Part shown: positions 7,936 to 13,746 of the stretch, one piece after another | How the letters are laid out: each line of letters starts with the position of its first letter | How positions within the stretch are numbered: position 1 is the stretch's first letter | NCBI GenBank assembly: GCA_945878385.1 | Contig: CAMCTE010000048.1 | Span: forward strand, 1 to 13,746 | Source: Azohydromonas lata NBRC 102462 | GTDB taxonomy: Bacteria > Pseudomonadota > Gammaproteobacteria > Burkholderiales > Burkholderiaceae_C | Reading direction: 5' to 3' | Length of the DNA stretch: 13,746 nt | Notes under the pieces: generated by a model | The model's database searches: none | The model's input: only the letters and a program-made list of their open reading frames with translations | What the model was told of the DNA's origin: nothing | Made by a program: the position numbers and the translations under genes

Positions 7936-8499
7936 ATGTTGAACCGAAGACGCTGGCTGAAAGTAGGCCTCCTGGGCGGTGCCGCCTTGGGGGCCGCAGG
8001 GCTTGTGGCGCAGTGGCAAGGGCGGCCGGGGTGGCAGGGGTCCAATTCCCCGCACGCGCTTGACCACCCGCCGCCTGCATCCACCGCCTCGCCTTGGTCG
8101 GCGCCTGCCGCCGGGTTTTTCAGCGCCATCGCACCGGTGCTGTTGGCCGGCGCCTGTGCAAATGCACAAGACACCCAGCGTGTGGTCGAAGGCGTGCGCG
8201 TGGCCATTGCAGCCCTGTCGCCACCCGCACAGCGCGATATGGGCGAATTGCTGACCCTGCTGAACATCACGCCGGCGCGTGGTGTGCTGACAGGCGTGTG
8301 GGGGCCCTGGTCAGGCGCCTCCCACGCGGACATCGAAGCATTCCTGGAGCGCTGGCGCGGCAGCCGCCTGGCCCTGCTGCAAGCCGGCTACCACGCCCTG
8401 CACGACCTGGTGCTGGCCGCTTGGTATGCCGAACCTGCGGCGTGGGCGGCAATCGGCTACCCGGGGCCACCGGCTGTGCACGGAACCCCTTCTGCATGA
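7936..8499 (+). CDS. Tat-signal small subunit of a GMC dehydrogenase
   Basis: A 187-residue protein starting with a twin-arginine signal (NRRRWLK, then VGLLGGAALGAAGLVA), so it is probably exported folded to the periplasm. The mature part is Ala-rich and helical, with FFSAIAPVLLAGA, FLERWRGSRLALLQAGYHAL and AAWYAEPAAWAAIGYPGPP. This pattern recalls small subunits (gluconate 2-dehydrogenase subunit 3-like) that accompany FAD-dependent GMC dehydrogenases. The stop overlaps the next gene by 4 bp (ATGA, 8496-8499), strongly suggesting a coupled two-subunit complex. Since the flavoprotein has no signal peptide, this subunit could carry it through the Tat pore, as known for the gamma subunits of related sugar dehydrogenases. 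The partner role is inferred from context and layout; substrate unknown. Confidence 0.82.
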   Translation: MLNRRRWLKVGLLGGAALGAAGLVAQWQGRPGWQGSNSPHALDHPPPASTASPWSAPAAGFFSAIAPVLLAGACANAQDTQRVVEGVRVAIAALSPPAQRDMGELLTLLNITPARGVLTGVWGPWSGASHADIEAFLERWRGSRLALLQAGYHALHDLVLAAWYAEPAAWAAIGYPGPPAVHGTPSA

Positions 8500-10148
8500 A
8501 ACCGCTTTTGAACACCGCAGGCAGCACCGCAGCCAGCGCCGCGCCCACCATCCAAGACCCCATCGCCCAGGGCTTGGCCGCGGGCTGGAAGGTCATCGAC
8601 GGCCGCCGCCTGGAACAGGACCTCACGCTGCAGGCCGATGTCGTGATCGTGGGCACAGGTGCCGGCGGTGGCACCGCAGCCGACCTGTGCAGCCGCGCGG
8701 GCTTGAAGGTGGTGATGGTGGAGGAAGGCCCCCTGCGCTCCTCAAGCGACTTTCGCATGCTCGAAGCCGAGGCCTACCCACAGCTGTACCAAGAGTCTGC
8801 CGCCCGCAAGACAGCAGACAAGGCCATCAATATCCTGCAAGGCCGTGCGGTGGGCGGCAGCACCACCGTGAACTGGACGAGCAGCTTTCGCACGCCGGCC
8901 GACACCCTGACGCACTGGCAGCAGGCCCACGGCCTGCGCGACTTCACGCCACAGGCGCTCGCGCCCTGGTTCGATGAAGTGGAGCGCGACCTGCACATCG
9001 CGCCCTGGGCCGTTGCACCCAACCCCAACAATGAAGCCCTGCGCCGTGGCGGGCAGCAACTGGGCATTGCAGTGGAGGTGATCAGCCGCAATGTGAAGGG
9101 CTGTTGGAACTTGGGCTACTGCGGCGTGGGCTGCCCCACGAATGCCAAACAGTCGATGCTGGTCACCACCATTCCGGCATCGCTGCAGCGGGGCGCGCAA
9201 CTGCTGCACTCGGTGCGCGCGCAACACTTGGTTCGGCAAGGTGAGCGCATCACCGCCCTGCAGGCCTGGGCCATGGACAGCAGCGGCCTTCACCCACGCG
9301 CGGTGCGCGTGACGGTGCAGGCTCCGCACTTCATCATCGCGGGCGGCGCCATCAACTCCCCGGCCCTGCTGCTGCGCTCGGACATTCCGAATGAAAGCGG
9401 CCTCATCGGCCAGCGCACCTTCCTGCACCCTACGGTGGTGGGCTCGGCCCTGATGCCCGATGCAGTGCGCGGCGATGCAGGTGCGCCGCAGAGCCTGTAC
9501 TCCGACCATTTCCTTCACACGCAGCCTGTCTCGGGCCCCATCGGCTTCAAGTTGGAATCTGCGCCGCTGCACCCGGTGCTGTTTGCGTCCACGCTGCACG
9601 GCTATGGACAAACGCATCATGACCTGATGAAGGGCTTTGCCCATACGCAGGTGTTGCTGGCCCTGATGCGCGACGGATTCCATGAGGCGAGCAAGGGTGG
9701 CCAAGTGCGGTTGCGCAGCGACGGCACACCCGAACTGCACTACCCGCTCAATGCCTATCTGTGGGACGGCGCACGACGCGCCTTCAAAACCATGGCGGAA
9801 ATCCAGTTCGCCGCCGGCGCGAAGCAGGTGACGGTGGTGCATGAGCAGGCGCCGATGTGGAACAGTTGGCAGGCTGCACAGCGCGGTATTGAGGCGCTGG
9901 ACTTGCGCCCGCTGCTCACCCGCGTGGTGAGCGCTCATGTGATGGGCGGCTGCGCCATGGGGGCCGATCCGCGTCTTTCGGTGGCCGACCCCAATGGCCG
10001 CGTGCACGGCCTGCGCAACCTGCAGGTGGCCGACGGCAGCCTGTTCCCCACCAGCCTGGGTGCCAACCCGCAGGAAACCATCTATGCACTGGTGCGGCGG
10101 CAGGTCACCGGCTGGCTGGCCGCCCAGGGTGCACAGCTTCACGGTTGA
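8496..10148 (+). CDS. GMC family FAD-dependent oxidoreductase
   Basis: A 550-residue flavoprotein expected to oxidise an alcohol or sugar hydroxyl. The FAD dinucleotide-binding motif GTGAGGGTAADL starts at residue 53, after a 47-residue extension. GRAVGGSTTVNW (116-127) is the second GMC signature. The catalytic pair is His481 in SAHVMGGCAMG and Asn524 in GANPQET, near the conserved C-terminal LQVADGSLFPTS. Cys203, Cys209 and Cys213 form a CX5CX3C cluster (CWNLGYCGVGCPTNAKQS). The start is ATG 8496, overlapping the stop of the Tat-signal gene; a much longer open frame to 8094 is rejected because it overlaps that gene and lacks family similarity. No signal peptide is present. No cytochrome subunit follows. 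Long-chain or fatty alcohol oxidation would suit the lipid neighbourhood, but the substrate is not readable. Confidence 0.93.
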   Translation: MKPLLNTAGSTAASAAPTIQDPIAQGLAAGWKVIDGRRLEQDLTLQADVVIVGTGAGGGTAADLCSRAGLKVVMVEEGPLRSSSDFRMLEAEAYPQLYQESAARKTADKAINILQGRAVGGSTTVNWTSSFRTPADTLTHWQQAHGLRDFTPQALAPWFDEVERDLHIAPWAVAPNPNNEALRRGGQQLGIAVEVISRNVKGCWNLGYCGVGCPTNAKQSMLVTTIPASLQRGAQLLHSVRAQHLVRQGERITALQAWAMDSSGLHPRAVRVTVQAPHFIIAGGAINSPALLLRSDIPNESGLIGQRTFLHPTVVGSALMPDAVRGDAGAPQSLYSDHFLHTQPVSGPIGFKLESAPLHPVLFASTLHGYGQTHHDLMKGFAHTQVLLALMRDGFHEASKGGQVRLRSDGTPELHYPLNAYLWDGARRAFKTMAEIQFAAGAKQVTVVHEQAPMWNSWQAAQRGIEALDLRPLLTRVVSAHVMGGCAMGADPRLSVADPNGRVHGLRNLQVADGSLFPTSLGANPQETIYALVRRQVTGWLAAQGAQLHG

Positions 10149-10188
10149 TCCGGGCTTGTGGCGGGCGCAGCCCCTGCGTGGCCTTCAT

Positions 10189-10222
10189 CTAGTGTGCAGG
10201 CTCTAGCCCGGGTGCTTAGACT
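10189..10222 (+). promoter_or_regulatory. Second copy of the phasin promoter block
   Basis: YTAG tetramers start at 10189, 10203 and 10216, the same 14- and 13-nt steps as 6552, 6566 and 6579. Shared bases include GTGC at 10194-10197, GCTCTAG at 10200-10206 and TAGACTG at 10217-10223. A start near 10229 would leave a 32-nt leader to ATG 10261. The -35 position lacks TTGACA. No further phased CTAG is found upstream. This likely drives phasin, patatin and TetR genes together. Confidence 0.55.
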
Positions 10223-10249
10223 GGGGGGTGGGCATCCACACCAACAGCC

Positions 10250-10254
10250 GGGAG
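10250..10254 (+). promoter_or_regulatory. Ribosome binding site of the second phasin gene
   Basis: GGGAG with a 6-nt spacer to ATG 10261 supports that start over an in-frame GTG at 10228, which would begin inside the expected leader. Confidence 0.75.
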
Positions 10255-10260
10255 AACACC

Positions 10261-10860
10261 ATGGCGCAGAAGAACAACCGGCGCACCCCGCCGCCTGAAC
10301 AAGCTCAGATGCCGCAAAGCCTGCGCGAATCGGCCCAGCACATCTGGATGGCTGGCCTGAGCGCCTTTGCCAAGGCGCAGTCGGGCGGCAACAAGGTGTT
10401 TGAGGCGCTGATGAAGGAAGGCGAAGCGCTGCAATCGCGCACCCGCCAGGCCGCACGCGACCAGGTCGATGACATGGCCGAAAAGGCCAGCGGCACCTGG
10501 GACAAGCTCGAACAGGTGTTCGAGACTCGCGTGGCCCGTGCGCTGCACACCCTGGGGGTGCCCACGCACGAAGACATCGACCAACTCAGCCGCCGCGTGG
10601 CCGAACTCACCGCACTGGTCGACCGGCTGCAGGCCGCAGGGGCGGCTGCTGCTTCCTCACCGGCCCAAGGCAAGGCGTCCATGGCGCCCAAGCGCCAAAC
10701 CACGGGCAGGAAGGCTGCTGCCAAAAAAATCGCTGCCGAAAAAATATCTGCCCAAAAGGGCGCAGTCGAGAAGGTCGCCGCCAAGAAGGTGACCGTTAAG
10801 AAGGCCACTGCCAAGAAGACCACTGCCAAGAAGACCACTGCCAAGAAGGTCGCCGCCTGA
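10261..10860 (+). CDS. Phasin with histone H1-like tail (PhaF-like)
   Basis: A 199-residue PHA granule-associated protein. Residues 20-60 (LRESAQHIWMAGLSAFAKAQ and onward) match the phasin N-terminal segment; WDKLEQVFETRVARALHTLG is at 80-99, followed by VPTHEDIDQL and a leucine-rich helix (RRVAELTALVDRL), the same block as in the phasin at 6620. From about 143 the tail is built of Lys/Ala repeats (AAKK, TAKKT, TVKK), like the DNA-binding tail of Pseudomonas PhaF, which helps distribute granules at division. The start is set by GGGAG. Its stop overlaps the next start by one base (TGATG at 10858-10862), so a fixed ratio with the patatin is likely. The family call is firm; dual granule and DNA binding is inferred from the PhaF resemblance. 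Confidence 0.9.
   Translation: MAQKNNRRTPPPEQAQMPQSLRESAQHIWMAGLSAFAKAQSGGNKVFEALMKEGEALQSRTRQAARDQVDDMAEKASGTWDKLEQVFETRVARALHTLGVPTHEDIDQLSRRVAELTALVDRLQAAGAAAASSPAQGKASMAPKRQTTGRKAAAKKIAAEKISAQKGAVEKVAAKKVTVKKATAKKTTAKKTTAKKVAA
10807..10848 (+). repeat. 15-bp tandem repeat in the phasin tail
   Basis: ACTGCCAAGAAGACC occurs twice exactly (10807-10821, 10822-10836), followed by a 12-bp partial third copy to 10848. It encodes TAKKT units of the basic tail. Recent slippage or duplication would explain the exact identity, and copy number may vary between strains. Confidence 0.85.
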
Positions 10861-12107
10861 TGCGCCGCACCTCCGCGCGGCGCGGCCGCAGTGGCGTGGC
10901 CCTGGCCCTGGCCGGCGGCGGGCCGCTGGGTGCGGTCTACGAGATCGGTGCCCTCAACGCGCTGGCCGAATCCGTCGAAGGGCTGGACCTCAACGGCATG
11001 GACCAGTATGTGGGCGTGAGTGCCGGCGCCTTCATCACCGCCGGCTTGGCCAACGGCATCACGCCGGCGCAGTTGTGCCGCATGTTCATCGCCGGCCATT
11101 CGGCCAAGGTGCCGCTGGACCCCGAACGATTTCTGATGCCCGCCTACGGCGAACTGATGCGCCGCAGCTGGCAGGCCACCGTGCTGGCCGCACAAGGCAC
11201 CGTGGCCTTTGTGCGCGGCGGCGGTTCGCGCAGTTGGATGGAATCCTTCCAGCGCATGACCCGCGCCCTGCCCACCGGCCTGTTCGACAACGACACGATT
11301 GCAGCCTACTTGCGCAAGGTGTTCGAGGCACACGGCGGCAGCGACGACTTCCGCCGCCTGCGCTCGCGCCTGTTTCTGGTGGCCACCAACCTGGATACCG
11401 GCGAGGCCGCCGCCTTTGGCTCCGACGGGCTGGACCATGTGCCCATCTCGCAGGCCATTCAGGCCAGCGCGGCGCTGCCTGGGCTGTTCCCGCCGGTGGA
11501 AATCGACGGCCAGTGGTTCGTGGACGGTGCGCTGAAGAAGACACTGCACGCGTCGGTGGTGCTGCGCGAAGGCGCCGGTTTGGTGCTGTGCGTGAACCCG
11601 CTGGTGCCCTTCAACGCGGCGCGGGCCATGGGCCTCGGGCGCAACGACACACGGCACCTGGTGGACGGCGGCCTGCCCACCGTTTTGGGCCAAACGCTGC
11701 GCACCATGATCCATTCGCGCATGGAAGTGGGCATGGCGCGCTACGAGTTGGAATATCCCAACGCCGACATCGTGCTGTTCGAGCCCGACCATGGCGACAG
11801 CGACATGTTCTTCACCAACCTCTTCAGCTATGCGTCGCGCCAGCGCCTGTGCGAACACGCCTATCAGCAGACGCGCCGGGCACTGCTGGCGCGGCGCGAG
11901 GAACTCGAACCCAAGCTGGCCCGCCATGGCATGCGTCTGCGCCTGTCAGTGCTGCAAGACGCCTCAAGGCCGTTGGTGCCGGCCATGTCTACCCTGCAGC
12001 GCCGGCGCAGCGGCCCCCTGGGCCGCACCGCACTGGAATTGAACGACACGCTGGACCGGCTGCAGGCGCAGTTGAGCCGGCACGCTGCGGCCGAACAGGG
12101 CCGCTGA
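10860..12107 (+). CDS. Patatin-like phospholipase / lipid hydrolase
   Basis: A 415-residue serine hydrolase of the patatin family, using a Ser-Asp dyad to cleave acyl esters. The nucleophile is Ser54 in GVSAG (52-56); Asp222 lies in FVDGA; the block SAALPGLFPPVEIDG (203-217) is typical of bacterial patatins. The oxyanion loop reads GGGPLG (19-24) where many patatins have GGGxRG. No signal peptide or membrane segment is seen, so it should be cytoplasmic. A C-terminal region (about 340-415) is Arg/Leu-rich and may bind a surface or partner. Its ATG shares one base with the phasin stop, implying coupled translation and perhaps action on the granule surface. Substrates could be phospholipid, triacylglycerol, wax ester or PHA; none is proven by sequence. 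Confidence 0.9.
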   Translation: MRRTSARRGRSGVALALAGGGPLGAVYEIGALNALAESVEGLDLNGMDQYVGVSAGAFITAGLANGITPAQLCRMFIAGHSAKVPLDPERFLMPAYGELMRRSWQATVLAAQGTVAFVRGGGSRSWMESFQRMTRALPTGLFDNDTIAAYLRKVFEAHGGSDDFRRLRSRLFLVATNLDTGEAAAFGSDGLDHVPISQAIQASAALPGLFPPVEIDGQWFVDGALKKTLHASVVLREGAGLVLCVNPLVPFNAARAMGLGRNDTRHLVDGGLPTVLGQTLRTMIHSRMEVGMARYELEYPNADIVLFEPDHGDSDMFFTNLFSYASRQRLCEHAYQQTRRALLARREELEPKLARHGMRLRLSVLQDASRPLVPAMSTLQRRRSGPLGRTALELNDTLDRLQAQLSRHAAAEQGR

Positions 12108-12118
12108 GGTTGCACCCC

Positions 12119-12781
12119 ATGGCCACTCGCGAAGCCAAGCCCAAGCGCCGCACGCGCGAGCGCATCCTGGAGGTGTCGCTGCGCCTGTTCAACGACTTCG
12201 GCGAACCCAATGTGACCACGCAGCTGATTGCCGATGAGATGGAGATCAGCCCCGGCAATCTGTACTACCACTTCCACAGCAAAGACGAAATCCTCGAGGC
12301 CATCTTCGAAGATTTCGAGCGCGGCATCACCCATACGTTGGCCGCACCGGCGCGGGGAGTGGCACGGGTGGAGGACATCTGGCAGTTCCTGCACCTGCTG
12401 TTCGAGAACATCTGGACCTACCGCTTCCTCTACCGCGACCTGCACGACCTGGTGTCGCGCAACCGGGTGGTGGAAACGCACTTCAAACAGATCCTGGCGC
12501 ACAAGATGCGCACGGCGGCCCTCATCTGCGAAGGGCTGGTCACCACCGGCGAGATGAGGCCCACTTCGCGCGCGGAACTGGAAACCCTTGCGGTGAACAT
12601 GACCGTGCTGGCCACCCACTGGCTGAGCTTTGAGTTCGTGCGCAACCCTCGGCAAACACTGGACCAGACCGCCTTGACCCGTGGCGCTTTCCAGGTGATG
12701 TCGCTGGCCGCGCCCTACCTGGACGGGCGGGCGCTGGAGCTGTATCGGCGCATGAGCGGCGGTCAGACGGCAGCAGGCTGA
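12119..12781 (+). CDS. TetR/AcrR family transcriptional regulator
   Basis: A 220-residue one-component regulator. The N-terminal DNA-binding domain starts with RTRERILEVSLRLFNDFGE; the helix-turn-helix is at about 33-53 (TTQLIADEMEISPGNLYYHF) followed by HSKDEIL. The C-terminal ligand-binding domain (about 80-215) has tryptophan- and phenylalanine-rich helices (FLHLLFENIWTYRFLYRDLH), which could accept a hydrophobic ligand. ATG 12119 lies 11 bp after the patatin stop; TGAGG at that stop serves as Shine-Dalgarno with 9-nt spacing, so it is cotranscribed with phasin and patatin. In Pseudomonas the PHA gene regulator PhaD is also TetR-type, a parallel rather than an identification. Candidate targets are the shared phasin promoter block and the WS/DGAT gene. 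Confidence 0.93.
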   Translation: MATREAKPKRRTRERILEVSLRLFNDFGEPNVTTQLIADEMEISPGNLYYHFHSKDEILEAIFEDFERGITHTLAAPARGVARVEDIWQFLHLLFENIWTYRFLYRDLHDLVSRNRVVETHFKQILAHKMRTAALICEGLVTTGEMRPTSRAELETLAVNMTVLATHWLSFEFVRNPRQTLDQTALTRGAFQVMSLAAPYLDGRALELYRRMSGGQTAAG

Positions 12782-12833
12782 ACGAGGACGGTGCGGAAAC
12801 GACAGCGCCCAGCCTCTCATCGGCAGCCCCTGG

Positions 12834-13746
12834 TCATGGGACAGCCGCGGCCCACAATTCCAGGCGCGCCGCAAAGCGGCGGTGGTCGGGTAATGGTGCA
12901 TCAGCGCACAAGAGCAATGTCATCAGCAACTGGTTGAATTCCTGCACGATCAGCGGCATGAGCACTCGGGGTTGCGCCACCAGGCCTGCATCGGTGATCA
13001 GGCCGAAACGCACCTCGTCGGCGTAGCTGAAGATGGACACGCCCACCCCCACATCGCCCGACTGCGGCACCCAGAACATCACCTCCTGAATGCGGATGCC
13101 GCCCAGGTGGCGCGCACGGCGCGGCCCAGGCACATGCGTGACCACGGCCGTGGCCTTGCTGGACAACAGTTCGAGCGCCGCGCCCTGCACCGCGCGCGGT
13201 GCCAAGCCCATCACGCCCAGCAGGCCCAGCGACAAAGGCGGCAGCAGCGAGTTCTTGAGTGCGCGCATGCGCGTGCTGATGGTGTGCACGCGTTCAAGCA
13301 AATTGGCCTGATGCAGGGGCAAGAGCAGCGGCACCAGGCCAAACCGATTGCCCATGGCCGCAGCCCGCAGCCGTCCGCGCAAAGTGGGCCGCAGGCTCAC
13401 CGGCACCAGGGTACGAATGTTCACCCCCGCCACCGGATCACCCTGCTGCAGCAAATGGCGCCGCAGCGCGCCAGCCACACAAGACAGCAGCACATCGTTG
13501 ACCGTACAGCCCAGCGCCTGTGCCGCAGCCTTGGCCTCGCTCAGTGGCACAGGCGTAGACCAGGCCACCGCCTTGGCGCGGCCGGTTCTGCCCTTGAAAC
13601 GGGTCTCGCTGTCCTGCGGCAGCACCAGCAACTTGGCCACCTCCGCGGCCACAAGCCCACCCAGTTGCCCCATTTGGGCTGAGCCCTGCGGGTCTTGTGC
13701 CCAGCGGCTCAGGGCAGCCAGCCAGGGCGGGTCGTCCAGCTTGGGG
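12834..13746 (-). CDS. Wax ester synthase/diacylglycerol acyltransferase (WS/DGAT), C-terminal part
   Basis: Acyl-CoA-dependent acyltransferase making wax esters or triacylglycerol at the inner membrane. The frame stays open to the right edge, so the start and the N-terminal HHxxxDG catalytic motif lie outside the window. Counting 303 visible residues: TVNDVLLSCVAGALRRHL at 81-98 (the conserved ND motif), NIRTLVPVSLRP at 109-120, GNRFGLVPLLLP at 132-143, VVTHVPGP at 201-208, and EVMFWVPQSGDVGVGVSIFSY near 221-241. These match the DUF1298 (WES_acyltransf) half of the family. It converges on the TetR gene with 52 bp between, in which I see no clear terminator. Substrate preference cannot be judged without the N-terminus. 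It supports the view that this block handles neutral lipid storage. Confidence 0.9.
   Translation of the reverse strand, partial: PKLDDPPWLAALSRWAQDPQGSAQMGQLGGLVAAEVAKLLVLPQDSETRFKGRTGRAKAVAWSTPVPLSEAKAAAQALGCTVNDVLLSCVAGALRRHLLQQGDPVAGVNIRTLVPVSLRPTLRGRLRAAAMGNRFGLVPLLLPLHQANLLERVHTISTRMRALKNSLLPPLSLGLLGVMGLAPRAVQGAALELLSSKATAVVTHVPGPRRARHLGGIRIQEVMFWVPQSGDVGVGVSIFSYADEVRFGLITDAGLVAQPRVLMPLIVQEFNQLLMTLLLCADAPLPDHRRFAARLELWAAAVP

Noticed and set aside
8094..8495. N-terminal extension of the GMC frame
   Set aside because: Open only because stops are rare here; overlaps the Tat-signal gene, and the family-like protein begins at ATG 8496.
8742..10142. 466-codon open frame on the - strand
   Set aside because: Lies fully opposite the GMC gene, with no recognisable motifs; a typical GC-rich shadow.
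10166..10178. CGCAG-CCC-CTGCG hairpin after the GMC gene
   Set aside because: Only 5 bp of stem and no T-run; common by chance in this GC content, so not called a terminator.
10305..11927. 540-codon open frame on the - strand
   Set aside because: Antisense to the phasin and patatin genes; composition rich in His, Gln and Ala with a Val/Phe/Leu run created by the reverse of the Lys repeats. Codon-position shadow of high-GC genes.
12782..12833. Gap between tetR and the WS/DGAT gene
   Set aside because: Looked for a shared terminator and found no convincing stem-loop or T-tract.
11864..12901. 345-codon open frame on the - strand
   Set aside because: Antisense to the end of patatin, all of TetR and the WS/DGAT tail; no family features.
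1..13746. CRISPR arrays, tRNA or rRNA genes, transposases, integrases, toxin-antitoxin or defence genes
   Set aside because: None seen on either strand; repeats found are short coding repeats or the promoter array.

Overview
This is a high-GC, gene-dense chromosomal window with no long gene-free stretch. Protein content and gene style suggest a betaproteobacterium of the Burkholderiales, probably Comamonadaceae-like. That placement rests on family resemblance from memory, not on a search. I see no rRNA, tRNA, insertion sequence, prophage, CRISPR array or defence island.

Left block (1-6434) is polyphosphate and ion metabolism. A 5'-truncated polyphosphate kinase gene (ppk1) is followed by a SixA-type phosphohistidine phosphatase on the + strand. 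Facing them on the - strand is an exopolyphosphatase (ppx), placed directly downstream of a large P-type cation ATPase. Synthesis and degradation of polyphosphate are thus convergent, and the pump may share a transcript with ppx.

Right block (6620-13746) looks like a carbon-storage and lipid neighbourhood. It holds two paralogous phasin (PhaI/PhaF-type) genes. Between them lie a conserved hypothetical gene (FFLEDLY motif) and a Tat-signal small subunit overlapping a GMC flavoprotein dehydrogenase. The second phasin is translationally coupled to a patatin-like lipase, followed 11 nt later by a TetR regulator. The right edge carries the C-terminal part of a wax ester synthase/diacylglycerol acyltransferase (WS/DGAT) gene on the - strand. 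No PHA synthase, thiolase or acetoacetyl-CoA reductase is in the window.

The most unexpected signal is regulatory. Both phasin genes are preceded by the same promoter-like block, three YTAG tetramers at identical 14- and 13-nt offsets, the last forming TAGACTG. In front of the first phasin it extends upstream as a 14-bp phased array. Reading the whole window by eye I found only seven CTAG tetramers, and six lie in these two upstream regions. This suggests a common, possibly undescribed control element for granule proteins, perhaps acted on by the neighbouring TetR protein.
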